Shown here piece by piece: positions 17,501 to 26,596 of a DNA stretch of 64,000 bases. Numbering within the stretch: position 1 is the first letter of the stretch; each line of letters opens with the position of its first letter. The notes under the pieces were generated by a model. It saw only the letters and a list, made by a program, of their open reading frames with translations. It was not told the DNA's origin and ran no database searches. The DNA is taken from assembly GCA_964387645.1 (NCBI GenBank), contig CAYLYM010000006.1, forward strand, positions 4,044 through 68,043. Direction: 5' to 3'. A program made the translations under genes and the position numbers. This DNA comes from CAYLYM01 sp964387645. Its GTDB lineage: Bacteria; Calditrichota; Calditrichia; RBG-13-44-9.

Positions 17501-19035
17501 TGGAAAAACTACTTATACTTGATTTCGGTTCACAATATACCCAACTGATTGCCCGCAAGGTGCGGGAGCTTTCTGTTTATTCTGAAATACAGCCATTTAA
17601 TTATCCTCTAGAGAAAATTAAAAATGATCATTTAATCAAAGCGATTATTCTATCAGGCGGGCCTGCATCGGTTTATGCAAAAAATGCTCCGCGACCAGAT
17701 GTAGCAATATTCGATCTTGGTCTGCCGGTTTTGGGGATATGTTATGGCTTACAGCTAATAGCTTATCTTTTAGGTGGTGAAGTTAATAAAGCAGCATGCC
17801 GGGAGTATGGCCGTGCTGATCTGTTTTTTGATCCAGATGAGCCTTTTTTCGCTGGAATATCATCACCTACGCAAGTCTGGATGAGCCATGGAGATCACCT
17901 GACTGTTTTGCCTGAAGGCTTTGAAATTATTGGCAAGACGGACAACTCGCCCATTGCTGCCGTTGCCCACCGGGAGCGAAAAATTTATGGATTGCAATTC
18001 CATCCCGAAGTTTACCATACTACACATGGAAGAAAAATTCTGTCAAATTTTTTATTTAAAATATGTGGTTTTAAAGGTGATTGGTCCACAGAGTCTTTTA
18101 TCGAGTCTTCCATAAAAAAAATTCGGGAAATGGTTGGTTCTGAGCAGGTGCTCTTAGGTTTAAGTGGAGGGGTCGATTCCAGTGTTGCGGCGGTACTCAT
18201 CCATAAAGCCATTGGCGATCAACTGACCTGCATGTTTATTGATACCGGATTGCTACGTGCCGATGAAGCAGAAGAAGTTGATCGGGTATTCAGGCAAAAT
18301 TTTCATATAAATTTGATTTCAATCACTGCTGCAGATGTTTTTCTATCTAAATTAAAAGGCGTTGTTGATCCGGAAGAGAAGCGAAAGATCATTGGCAAAA
18401 CTTTTGTTGAGATCTTTGAAAAAGAAGCCCGCAAAATTGGTAAATTTAAATATCTGGCTCAGGGAACGCTTTATCCCGATGTAATCGAGAGCGTTAATTT
18501 TAAAGGACCGTCAGCAACGATTAAATCTCATCATAATGTTGGCGGTTTGCCAGAAAAAATGAATTTTAAACTACTTGAGCCTTTGCGGGAGTTATTTAAA
18601 GACGAAGTCCGTGCGGTAGGACGTAAGTTGAACATTCCCGAAGAGATTATCGGACGACATCCTTTTCCCGGACCTGGGTTGGCTGTGCGGATTCTCGGGG
18701 AAATAACCAAGGAACGTTTGAAAGTTCTTCGACAAGCAGATGCGATTTACATTGAAGAGCTGAAAAGGGCAGGTTTATATGATGAAATCTGGCAGGCGTT
18801 TGCAGTTTTATTGCCAGTCCAATCTGTAGGTGTGATGGGAGACGAAAGAACTTATGAAAATGTTTTAGCGCTTCGGGCTGTAACCAGCACGGATGGAATG
18901 ACGGCGGACTGGTATGAAATCCCCAGTCCAATTTTAGCCAGAATTTCTAATCGGATCATCAATGAAGTTAAAGGAATTAACCGGGTTGTTTATGATATAA
19001 GTTCTAAACCACCTGCAACTATTGAATGGGAGTAA
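17500..19035 (+). CDS. guaA: GMP synthase (glutamine-hydrolysing)
   Basis: This 511-residue GuaA has an N-terminal class I glutamine amidotransferase (about 1-190) with nucleophile Cys in VLGICYGLQL and the His-Glu pair in LQFHPEVYHT. The ATP-pyrophosphatase domain carries the LGLSGGVDSSVAA P-loop, followed by the C-terminal dimerisation domain (SHHNVGGLP, HPFPGPGLAVRI). It converts XMP to GMP. The ATG overlaps the surE stop (TGATG). An in-frame TTG just upstream is unlikely. The glmS ATG follows 13 bp after the stop. It is intact and normal in length. Confidence 0.96.
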   Translation: MEKLLILDFGSQYTQLIARKVRELSVYSEIQPFNYPLEKIKNDHLIKAIILSGGPASVYAKNAPRPDVAIFDLGLPVLGICYGLQLIAYLLGGEVNKAACREYGRADLFFDPDEPFFAGISSPTQVWMSHGDHLTVLPEGFEIIGKTDNSPIAAVAHRERKIYGLQFHPEVYHTTHGRKILSNFLFKICGFKGDWSTESFIESSIKKIREMVGSEQVLLGLSGGVDSSVAAVLIHKAIGDQLTCMFIDTGLLRADEAEEVDRVFRQNFHINLISITAADVFLSKLKGVVDPEEKRKIIGKTFVEIFEKEARKIGKFKYLAQGTLYPDVIESVNFKGPSATIKSHHNVGGLPEKMNFKLLEPLRELFKDEVRAVGRKLNIPEEIIGRHPFPGPGLAVRILGEITKERLKVLRQADAIYIEELKRAGLYDEIWQAFAVLLPVQSVGVMGDERTYENVLALRAVTSTDGMTADWYEIPSPILARISNRIINEVKGINRVVYDISSKPPATIEWE

Positions 19036-19048
19036 AGAGGAGACTGAT

Positions 19049-20881
19049 ATGTGTGGCATAGTTGGATATATTGGAAAAAAGCCAGCTACTCCTATTTTGA
19101 TTAATGGATTAAAACGCCTGGAATATCGTGGATATGATTCAGCTGGTATTGCCATCATGGAAAACGGTAAGATTAATATCACCAAACAAGTAGGTAAAAT
19201 AGCTGCCCTGGAAAGTATTTTAAACGGTTCAATCTCTGTTGGGCAAATGGGCATTGCCCACACTCGTTGGGCAACACATGGTGAGCCAACTCAGCTGAAT
19301 GCTCATCCACATACAGATTGTACTCAAAACATTGTGCTGGTTCACAATGGCATTATTGAAAATTGTAATTCCCTTCGAAAAATGCTTCAAGATAAAGGCC
19401 ACACATTCAGAACCGAAACAGATACTGAAGTTATAGCTCATTTAATCGAGGAACTATTTCGCAATGGTACTTCTTTCGAAGAAGCGTTTAGAGCTGCACT
19501 AAACCAAATTGACGGCACTTATGGTCTTGCCCTTATCACCCAACATGAACCTGATAAATTATATTGTGCTCGAAAGGGGAGCCCTTTAGTTGTAGGTATC
19601 GGAGATAATGAATATTTTGTTGGCTCGGATGCTTCTGCAATTATTACTCATACCAGAAATGTTTTTTATTTGGAAGATGGGGAAATTGCGATTATAAGCC
19701 GAGACGGTTTTGTGACAAAAACCATTTCAAACGAATTAATTCATAAGAAGATAGAAAAAATCAGTTTTGATTTAGAGCGCATCGAGAAGGCCGGTTATTC
19801 ACATTTCATGTTGAAAGAAATATATGAGCAACCCAATACTGTTGCCGATGCTATGCGCGGTCGCCTTATCGAAGAAGAAGGTGTTGCTAAGCTGGGTGGA
19901 TTAACTCCCATACTTCATAATGTGTTACGCGCAAGGAAGATTTTTATTACTGCCTGCGGAACCAGTTATCATGCCGGACTCATCGGGGAATATATGCTGG
20001 AAGAATATTGCCGGGTTCCCGTGGAAGTGGAATATGCTTCGGAGTTTCGTTATCGCGATCCCATTATTCAGGATGATAATTTAGTAATTGTCATCAGCCA
20101 ATCCGGCGAAACGGCTGATACTCTGGCAGCCTTAAGGGAAGCCAAAAGAAAGGGTGCGACGGTAATGGGGTTGGTAAATGTAGTCGGTTCTACCATTGCC
20201 CGCGAAACCCATGGTGGAACTTATTTACATGCTGGTCCGGAAATTGGTGTGGCATCTACTAAAGCGTTCACATCGCAAGTTACCGCTTTGGCTTTGCTCA
20301 CGATAATGATCGCCAGAACCAAAACCATGTCTGCCGAAGAGGGGCGTAAAATCGTTAAAGAGATGAAGACTTTGCCTGAAAAAGTAGAAGCAGCGCTCAA
20401 GACCGATGCTATTGTAAAAGAGATCGCTGCTGAATTTAAAGATAAACGGAATTTTCTCTATCTTGGACGTGGTTATAACTATCCTGTAGCTTTGGAGGGT
20501 GCATTAAAACTCAAGGAAATTTCTTACATCCATGCCGAAGGCTACCCGGCAGCAGAAATGAAGCATGGCCCCATTGCTTTAATTGATGAAGATATGCCAG
20601 TGGTGGTGATTGCCACGCAAGACAGCACCTACGAGAAAATTGCCAGTAACATCGAGGAAGTTAAAGCACGGCGAGGCCGGGTGATCGCGGTTGTCTCAGA
20701 AGGTGATACTAAATTAGACAGGCTGGTAGATTATACCATCCCAATTCCCAATACTTTGAATTTACTACAGCCAATTGTCTCAATTATTCCACTGCAGCTA
20801 TTAGCTTATCATATTGCTGTGATGCGCGGATGTGATGTAGATCAACCACGGAACTTGGCCAAGAGTGTTACCGTTGAGTAG
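19049..20881 (+). CDS. glmS: Glutamine-fructose-6-phosphate aminotransferase (GlmS)
   Basis: This 610-residue enzyme starts at ATG 19049, chosen because the next codon encodes the catalytic Cys1 (CGIVGYIGKK) and GAGGAG lies upstream. An N-terminal glutaminase domain (about 1-240; THTRWATHG-like segment, VHNGIIEN) is followed by two SIS domains with CGTSYHAGL, ISQSGETADTL and STKAFTSQV. It ends in the invariant DQPRNLAKSVTVE. It makes glucosamine-6-phosphate for peptidoglycan and LPS. No glmS ribozyme-like leader is present: only 13 bp separate it from guaA. An intrinsic terminator follows 29 bp downstream. Confidence 0.96.
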   Translation: MCGIVGYIGKKPATPILINGLKRLEYRGYDSAGIAIMENGKINITKQVGKIAALESILNGSISVGQMGIAHTRWATHGEPTQLNAHPHTDCTQNIVLVHNGIIENCNSLRKMLQDKGHTFRTETDTEVIAHLIEELFRNGTSFEEAFRAALNQIDGTYGLALITQHEPDKLYCARKGSPLVVGIGDNEYFVGSDASAIITHTRNVFYLEDGEIAIISRDGFVTKTISNELIHKKIEKISFDLERIEKAGYSHFMLKEIYEQPNTVADAMRGRLIEEEGVAKLGGLTPILHNVLRARKIFITACGTSYHAGLIGEYMLEEYCRVPVEVEYASEFRYRDPIIQDDNLVIVISQSGETADTLAALREAKRKGATVMGLVNVVGSTIARETHGGTYLHAGPEIGVASTKAFTSQVTALALLTIMIARTKTMSAEEGRKIVKEMKTLPEKVEAALKTDAIVKEIAAEFKDKRNFLYLGRGYNYPVALEGALKLKEISYIHAEGYPAAEMKHGPIALIDEDMPVVVIATQDSTYEKIASNIEEVKARRGRVIAVVSEGDTKLDRLVDYTIPIPNTLNLLQPIVSIIPLQLLAYHIAVMRGCDVDQPRNLAKSVTVE

Positions 20882-20910
20882 GAAAGAATAAAATACTGCA
20901 ACAAAATGCT

Positions 20911-20930
20911 CCGGTCAAACCGGGGTTTTT
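20911..20930 (+). terminator. Intrinsic terminator after glmS
   Basis: CCGGT-CAA-ACCGG forms a tight 5-bp stem followed by GG and five T residues. It lies 29 bp after glmS and closes the surE-guaA-glmS run. Confidence 0.8.
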
Positions 20931-21120
20931 CATTTTATGAAATTGCTTTAAAATTTGAAGAATTAATAAAAGACACTCCATCTAATTTTTATGAGTTCGC
21001 GAAAAACTTCTTATTAAGAATAAAGTAATAGAACTTTTTTGCTTTTAAACTAAGCACGTTTTTGAAAATACAAAATTTTCTTGCTCCTTACAATGATAGC
21101 CATTAAATTTTGCTGCATTT

Positions 21121-21126
21121 TATAAT
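21121..21126 (+). promoter_or_regulatory. Probable -10 box of tRNA-Leu
   Basis: A perfect TATAAT lies six bases before the first base of the tRNA, a normal distance for a tRNA promoter with a very short leader. No good TTGACA-type -35 is found at 16-18 bp spacing. Confidence 0.45.
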
Positions 21127-21131
21127 AGATT

Positions 21132-21217
21132 GCCGGGGTGGTGGAATTGGCAGACGCGCTAGGTTCAGGACCTAGTGGGCTTGATCGCCCGTGCGGGTTC
21201 GAGTCCCGCCCTCGGCA
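21132..21217 (+). tRNA. tRNA-Leu (anticodon CAG)
   Basis: This 86-base class II tRNA has an acceptor stem GCCGGGG / CCTCGGC with one G-U pair and a D-arm with GGTGGAATTGGCAGAC. The anticodon stem is CTAGG / CCTAG around loop TTCAGGA (anticodon CAG, reading CUG), followed by a long variable arm and a T-arm GCGGGTTCGAGTCCCGC. Discriminator A73 is as expected for leucine. The CCA end is not encoded (genome reads CCCCA), so it must be added by CCA transferase. A terminator follows immediately. Confidence 0.96.
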
Positions 21218-21223
21218 CCCCAA

Positions 21224-21252
21224 AGGCCCTGGTTTTCTTTCAGGGCTTTTTT
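21224..21252 (+). terminator. Intrinsic terminator after tRNA-Leu
   Basis: GCCCTG and CAGGGC form a 6-bp stem with a 9-base loop, followed by six T residues, starting seven bases after the tRNA end. Confidence 0.85.
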
Positions 21253-21494
21253 ATTTTTAGTAGATGAGATCTCCTGGCAATTTTAAAATACGATATATAA
21301 AGTATTTCCTAAATTGATGAGAACTTACTATAAAATAGACTTATTTTAAGAAGCATAGTTCGATGGGATCTATTTAAAAAAAAGCAGTTTTAAAGAATTC
21401 AGTCTGGGTTTGGTCGAAGTCTGACCTCTCTATTTATGCATTTATATCGAAACTACGTTAATTTAAAATTTTAAAAGCGGTATTGAATAAGATC

Positions 21495-22816
21495 ATGAGT
21501 TTAACATATAAAAAAATATTTACATTCTGGGTTCCATTGGCTGCTACTTGGTTGATGATGTAGATAGAAGGACCTTTTTTCTGGCGGCAATTATAGCCCA
21601 TCTGGCGGAGCCAAAGTACAACCTTGCAGCTTATGGTGTAGCTTTTTCCTTTGCACTGATCATCGATGCCCCTATCATTATGATTATGAGTGCTGCCACT
21701 GCTTTAGTAAAGGATCGAAAAAGTTTCTTAAAGCTCCGAAATTTTACCTATTTTCTTAATGGTCTGTTAACATTAAGCATGATTGCTTGTATTATTCCCA
21801 CCATATTTTTTGGATCACTCAAAACCTGATTCATTTGCCACGGTTAGTTGCGGTGTTGACCCATAGGGCAATGATCATCTTGTTGCCCTGGCCAGATGCA
21901 ATTGGTTATCGACGTTTTTATCAGGGAATTCTTATACGAAGTAATTTAACACGCAGAGTGGCCTATGGAACGCTGGTACGCCTGTTTAGTATGAGCATGA
22001 CGGCTTTACTTTTATATTTGATTTTTGATTTTCCTGGCGCTGTGGTTGGAGCATCGGCATTGTCGGTGGGTGTAACCCTGGAAGCTATAGTTAGCCGTTT
22101 AATGGCAAAAAAGGCAGTAAGGATGTTTATATCCATAGATAAAGGAGAACAAAAAACGACAAGAAAGGATCTTTCCTATATTAGTATTGCCCGTTTTTAT
22201 AATCCACTGGCGCTGACATCAATACTCAGCCTGGGTGTCCATACCATTGTTACCTTTTTTGTTGGGCGAAGTAAATTAGCTCTGGAGTCTTTGGCCATGT
22301 TACCGGTGATCAATTCATTAGTGTTTATTTTTCGTGGTATCGGGCTTCATATCAGGAGGTCGGTATTGCTCTGTTGGGAGAAAAAGATGAAGGCTATGTA
22401 CCGCTTCGAAATTTTGCAGTATTATTACTGGCCACTGGATTAGTTGTAGGACTCTCATTGTTGGTATTCACTTCCCTGTCGCAGTGGTGGTTTCAGACAG
22501 TTTCTGGATTATCGCAGGAATTAGGGCAATTGGCTATGTTTCCCGCTCAGATTATAGTCTTTATGCCTAGACTAACTGTTCATTTTTCCTTTGAAAAGTC
22601 AGTTCTGGTTGCCCATCGTTATACTACACCAATTTTACCACTGGAACCTTAATTGAGTTTGGAGGGATTCTTTTTGTGCTTATGTTTACCATACACTATT
22701 TTAACTTTGTTGGAGCCGTAGCGGTATGTTTAGCGTATGTATTGGGAAGATTAGCTTCCAACGGATATTTCTTTATTCCCCTTTTTAAAATTTTACGAGT
22801 GAGAAATAAAGATTAG
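21495..22816 (+). pseudogene. Broken multi-pass membrane transporter (MATE/Wzx-like), multiple frameshifts
   Basis: Reading from ATG 21495 gives a membrane protein start (KKIFTFWVPLAATWLMM), then an in-frame TAG at about 21561. A T-run frameshift follows near 21577, another near 21800, another near 22350-22440 and another near 22640, and the gene closes with RVRNKD and TAG at 22816. Joining the frames gives about 430 residues of hydrophobic helices: LAEPKYNLAAYGVAFSFAL, then YRRFYQGILIRSNLTRRVAYGTL and PGAVVGASALSVGVTLEA. That layout resembles lipid or drug flippases of the MATE/polysaccharide-transport clan. The family name is uncertain; that the gene is dead is clear. It sits just downstream of tRNA-Leu and next to another broken gene. 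Confidence 0.75.
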
Positions 22817-22899
22817 GGTCATTCGTTTTAGTCGAATACCTGATTGATCCATCTAAAATAAATTGGGCAAGATTATTTCTGGCTTTAAGTTATTTCTCC

Positions 22900-23337
22900 C
22901 TAGCGGTATTTTTCTTTTAATTTGACCAGATACTTGGTATTTGCTGGAAATGTTCCTTTCTGCCTTCGGTTAATCCGGTTGACATAAACCAGCTCTTTGA
23001 TTGATCCGGATATGAAAAATTAGTCAAAATCTTTAAGTTGACTTGTATACATTTCAATTTCTTCGACATGTGCGTAATCCTTAAGCAGGCTGCGAACCAC
23101 TCCGAGGAGAATGAATCCTGATACAGATGGAGTAAATATTTTATTCTGTTTCACACCAAAGATGTTCGCCGTAGCTGTTTCTAAAAGGTTCTGTTTCGGG
23201 TTGATGAATAAAACTTCATCATATCCTTTTCTCCGGGCTATGCTCTGACGATATAAGTAATCTCCGTAATTAATGGCTTTGTGGGAGTCAAGTGCTGACG
23301 AAGGGGAGTGAGGGATCTCAAGCATTATAAAAAACAT
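22900..23337 (-). pseudogene. Class IV aminotransferase remnant
   Basis: The longest intact piece (23020-23337) reads SHKAINYGDYLYRQSIARRKGYDEVLF, then ETATANIFGVKQNKIFTP, matching the middle of fold-type IV PLP enzymes (branched-chain aminotransferase / aminodeoxychorismate lyase). After a TAA stop the same strand still reads a plausible C-terminus (ELVYVNRINRR ... FPANTKYLVKLKEKYR) ending in TAG at 22900. The N-terminal half, with the cofactor-phosphate site and catalytic Lys, is missing or unrecognisable. It is therefore a decayed gene convergent with the broken transporter. Two intact relatives lie at 28.0-30.1 kb. Confidence 0.7.
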
Positions 23338-23423
23338 CTGTTAAAGAGATCGATAGGCGTAGCCATAATGATTGAAGAAATCTACTTGAAATGATGGGGT
23401 GGTTTATTGTGCCTCTTTTAATC

Positions 23424-23792
23424 CTATAGAAAATTTTGTATAGTTTCTAAAAGATGGATAAAAAAATTTGACCGTTGAAATAACTGTTTTATTCCACAAA
23501 CCTCTGCGAAGATTTTTTTCTTTATCTGAACATGTTGGTAATAACCAATCAATTTTTTTGATATCTCCGGATTTTGTGTGCAAAATTCTTTTAAAAAGTT
23601 AAAATCAAAATTTTGACTATCAATGTCAATGATGATATACCGACTGGTATCTTTTTTCCAGAAATCGAAGATTGCTTTCAGACCTCCGAGAATCTCAATC
23701 CGGTATTTTTTCCCCAATGTTTCTGTGAGACGAATTTGATCCAACATATTTTCGGTGTAAATGCCGATTGACTTTTTAGGTGAAGTCATCAT
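23424..23792 (-). CDS. Small receiver-like protein of unknown function
   Basis: This protein of 122 residues is read from ATG 23792, chosen because an AGG-containing ribosome site precedes it; the frame is open further upstream to 23861. The alternating pattern (KSIGIYTENMLDQIRL, YRIEILGGLKAIFDFW, YIIIDIDSQNFDF, KLIGYYQHVQIKKKIFAEVCGI) resembles a receiver domain, with Asp in IIIDIDS near the phosphorylation position. The paired N-terminal acidic residues and the conserved Lys are absent. It is best seen as a pseudo-receiver. It lies between a broken aminotransferase and a divergent deoxyribosyltransferase-like gene, so it could itself be drifting. No firm family is recognised. Confidence 0.5.
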   Translation of the reverse strand: MMTSPKKSIGIYTENMLDQIRLTETLGKKYRIEILGGLKAIFDFWKKDTSRYIIIDIDSQNFDFNFLKEFCTQNPEISKKLIGYYQHVQIKKKIFAEVCGIKQLFQRSNFFIHLLETIQNFL

Positions 23793-23950
23793 TTGCCTCA
23801 TCTCATTTTGAGTTCTTAATGATAATAATTCAATAACAAGATTTCCAGTTGAAAAAAACAATGATGAAAATGGTCTCAGTTTGTTTTATTTTTATGATGT
23901 AAGATATATTTAAAAAAAGAAATGTTTAGAAATTTTTTGAGAAAAAAAAT

Positions 23951-24433
23951 ATGAAGAATAATACTAAGAAGCCTCTGGTTTATTTAGCCGGTGCTATTGA
24001 AAATGCTCCCGGGAATGGCAAAGAATGGCGGGAGAGGATTACACAGTTCCTGGTGAATGAGTTAAACCATGATGTATTTAATCCTTGTTTGGAAGAAAAC
24101 CACGTGCTCACACCTGATGAGTTCCGTAATTTCAGGCAGTGGAAGAGCTCGGATCTGGTACGATTTCGAAAAGTAGTGCACAAAATCATAGAAAACGATT
24201 TAAGCATGTTGATTAACAGGGTGGATTATATCATTTGTTTATGGGATGAGTATGTTCTGCATGGAGGAGGGACACATGGTGAACTTACTATGGCCTTCTG
24301 GCACAACATTCCTGTCTATATGGTAACGAAAATTCCTGTGCAAAAAATGAGCAGTTGGATTATCGGTTGCACGACCAGAATTTTTGATAACTTTGAAGAA
24401 TTAAAGGTATTTTTACGAAAAAAATATAAATGA
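23951..24433 (+). CDS. Nucleoside 2-deoxyribosyltransferase-like protein
   Basis: This 160-residue protein has VYLAGAIENAPGNGKEWRE at the N-terminus and VDYIICLWDEYVLHGGGTHGELTMA later on. These match the Rossmann-like nucleoside deoxyribosyltransferase fold, where the Glu in the GTHGEL-type motif is the catalytic nucleophile. Members cleave or exchange the base of (deoxy)nucleosides or hydrolyse N-glycosidic bonds of nucleotides; the substrate is unknown. It is a short cytoplasmic protein followed 41 bp downstream by a YqiA-like hydrolase, perhaps in an operon. No good ribosome site is seen before the ATG. Confidence 0.7.
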   Translation: MKNNTKKPLVYLAGAIENAPGNGKEWRERITQFLVNELNHDVFNPCLEENHVLTPDEFRNFRQWKSSDLVRFRKVVHKIIENDLSMLINRVDYIICLWDEYVLHGGGTHGELTMAFWHNIPVYMVTKIPVQKMSSWIIGCTTRIFDNFEELKVFLRKKYK

Positions 24434-24474
24434 CCTTTGGAAAGCGGCCTTTTTTCTAATTAAGGAAAGTTGCT

Positions 24475-25110
24475 ATGGAATATGTTTATCTGCATGGGTT
24501 TCTTTCTGGTCCTACTTCGCACAAGGGGAGTTTTTTCCGAAAATGTTTTGCTGAATTTGGTTTACAACTGCATTGTCCGGATCTTAATGAGGGTGATTTT
24601 GAACATTTAACCATTACACGTCAGTTAAAGTTGATTGAGCAATTGGTAAGTAAATTGGGCAATAAAATTACTTTGTTAGGTTCTAGTTTGGGTGGATATC
24701 TGGCTACTTTGGCGGCGGAGCGGCATAAAGAAATCAGACGATTGGTTTTATTTGCTCCGGCTTTCGATTTTATCAATCGATATGCCGATCTTTTGAGTCC
24801 TCAGCAATTGCATCGATGGAAAGAAGAAAAATATATTGAATTAAATCATTATAATTATCGTAAAAAACGAAAATTACATTTCAAAATCGTTGAAGATGCT
24901 AGGCAATATCGGGAAGTTCAGTTGCAAAGACAATTACCAGCGCAAATTTTTCATGGAATCAAAGATAGCGTCGTACCTTTTCAATTGAGTGTAGATTATT
25001 TACAATCACACCCGATGGCAGATCTGATTCTTTTAAATTCCGATCACGATTTATTGGATAAATTAGACGTAATTTGGGATTATATGAAGATATTTCTTGA
25101 GTTGAAATAG
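24475..25110 (+). CDS. YqiA/YcfP-like alpha/beta hydrolase
   Basis: This 211-residue esterase-type protein has the YVYLHGFLSGPTSHKG oxyanion segment at the N-terminus, the nucleophile elbow GSSLGGYLATLAA (Ser near residue 70) and a late Asp/His pair (GIKDSVVPF; SDHDLLD). The short size and LHGF...SHKG start are typical of the UPF0227/YqiA group of small acyl-esterases. The physiological substrate is unknown. An AAGGAAAG ribosome site precedes the ATG. It ends 40 bp before the convergent cold-shock gene, with no strong terminator between. Confidence 0.8.
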   Translation: MEYVYLHGFLSGPTSHKGSFFRKCFAEFGLQLHCPDLNEGDFEHLTITRQLKLIEQLVSKLGNKITLLGSSLGGYLATLAAERHKEIRRLVLFAPAFDFINRYADLLSPQQLHRWKEEKYIELNHYNYRKKRKLHFKIVEDARQYREVQLQRQLPAQIFHGIKDSVVPFQLSVDYLQSHPMADLILLNSDHDLLDKLDVIWDYMKIFLELK

Positions 25111-25150
25111 TACATTAGAATAGCCGATACCCCGATAATGGTTCGAATTT

Positions 25151-25354
25151 TTACAATAATCGAATATTCACCGCTCGATCGCCTTTTATCTCACGTTTTA
25201 AATCAAAACCAACCCGGTCACCTTCTCGGAAAGTTGCATTGCGGAACTTGGGGTGAACGTCTCTTAAATTAAAATATACTTCGTCTTCATCTTCCATTAT
25301 GATAAAACCATATCCTTTTAAAGGATCTAACATCTTGATAATACCTGTTTGCAT
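25151..25354 (-). CDS. Cold-shock domain protein
   Basis: This 67-residue single cold-shock (OB-fold) domain has an RNP1-like GYGFIIMED segment and an RNP2-like EVYFNLRDVH in place of the usual VFVHYSAI, plus EGDRVGFDL and the closing KGDRAVNIRLL. Cold-shock proteins bind single-stranded RNA or DNA and melt mRNA structure. The altered RNP2 suggests a divergent subfamily. A good AGAGGGT ribosome site precedes the ATG. It is monocistronic. Confidence 0.88.
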   Translation of the reverse strand: MQTGIIKMLDPLKGYGFIIMEDEDEVYFNLRDVHPKFRNATFREGDRVGFDLKREIKGDRAVNIRLL

Positions 25355-25561
25355 TTTTCAACCCTCTTATTTTGGAAAAAATGTTACATCATATCGTTGG
25401 TCGATGCAAGGACAAAATCCAATTTTGTTTACGGGAAGCAACAGAGAAGGGATGATTATGGAATTATTTTCATAAACAGATGGCTATGAGAAGAAAACTC
25501 TCTTATTATTGCATAATTGGTAGAGATCAGGTATATTTTAAATTATTAATAGAAAAAAAAT

Positions 25562-26491
25562 ATGTTTTTCAGGAGAAAAAATCGAATTAAGATCGTTTAT
25601 CGAAGCGAATATTTTTCTGGTCTTCATTCCAGGGATTCTCGCCAATCCTTCGATGTGATGAAGTTTAAAAAAGTGCGGGATCAATTAATTAAAGACCGAT
25701 TGATAAAACACAAAGATATCTTGAAAGCTCCCAGAATAAATGATGAAGATCTTCTGTTAGTTCATACCAGGGACTATCTGGCTAGTTTAAAAAGTCCTTT
25801 ATTGGTGGGCGAAATCTTGAACCTGGATTATGTGAATCCCTGGGATGAATATATTTTTGAATATTTTCGTTATGTGGCTGGTGGAACTTTACTGGCTACA
25901 AAGTACGCCTTGGAAAATAACATAACGGTTTTTAATCTGGGAGGTGGATTCCATCATGCCCATCCTGACCATGCTGAAGGATTTTGTCTAATAAACGATG
26001 TGGCTATTGCTGTCCGTAAAATTCAGAAAGAATGTGGGGTTCAAAAAGTTCTTTTGGTAGACCTCGATTACCATCAGGGAAATGGCAACTTACTCTATTT
26101 TCGGAAAAATGAGAATGTCTTTACTTTTTCGATGCATGCGGATAATTGGGTTGAAATAACGAATAAAAAGAATAATGTGGACATCGAATTGCCGAATGGT
26201 ATTGGAGATGAACTTTATCTCAAAATATTAAAAGACGAACTGGTCAGGGTTTACACAGTTTTCCATCCACAGATAGTAATTTACATTGCCGGAAGTGACC
26301 CCTTTATTATGGATAGTCTATGTGATTTCAAAATTTCTGAAGAGGGCATGCTGGAGCGAGATAAATTTGTTTATCGGCAAACCCGTGAACGTCAAATTCC
26401 GTTGGTAGTTCTGGGTGCTGGTGGCTATGGCCCTGAAAGTTGGAAAATTTATTATAATTTTATTCAATGGGTACTAAAAGGAGCAAAATAG
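25562..26491 (+). CDS. Histone deacetylase family (AcuC/HDAC-like) deacetylase
   Basis: This 309-residue arginase/deacetylase-fold enzyme has the tandem His of GGGFHHAHPDHAEGFCLINDVA (catalytic dyad and loop) and the Zn ligands Asp and His in LLVDLDYHQGNGN. The second Asp is in YIAGSDPFIMD, and GAGGYGPESW is the C-terminal glycine loop. Bacterial members remove acetyl groups from acetyl-lysine, acetoin-related compounds or acetylpolyamines. The LVHTRDYL segment and class-IV-like length suggest an HDAC11-like subgroup. It is cytoplasmic. The next gene, 105 bp downstream on the same strand, encodes an unrecognised protein with GNAT-like features. Confidence 0.88.
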   Translation: MFFRRKNRIKIVYRSEYFSGLHSRDSRQSFDVMKFKKVRDQLIKDRLIKHKDILKAPRINDEDLLLVHTRDYLASLKSPLLVGEILNLDYVNPWDEYIFEYFRYVAGGTLLATKYALENNITVFNLGGGFHHAHPDHAEGFCLINDVAIAVRKIQKECGVQKVLLVDLDYHQGNGNLLYFRKNENVFTFSMHADNWVEITNKKNNVDIELPNGIGDELYLKILKDELVRVYTVFHPQIVIYIAGSDPFIMDSLCDFKISEEGMLERDKFVYRQTRERQIPLVVLGAGGYGPESWKIYYNFIQWVLKGAK

Positions 26492-26596
26492 ATTATTAGT
26501 GTTATTTTTTTAAGGAGGGCTGCAAAAAATAGTTTTATTTTAATTTGTTAATCAAAGAAAATTTAAACCCTAAATTCAGAAAAAGGGTTTGTTTTA

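Noticed and set aside
19022..19048. Upstream start for glmS
   Set aside because: It would place residues before the catalytic Cys1, which must be at the mature N-terminus.
20882..21120. Riboswitch or ribozyme near glmS
   Set aside because: The glmS ribozyme would lie upstream of glmS, where only 13 bp separate it from guaA; nothing structured is present in the downstream spacer except the terminator.
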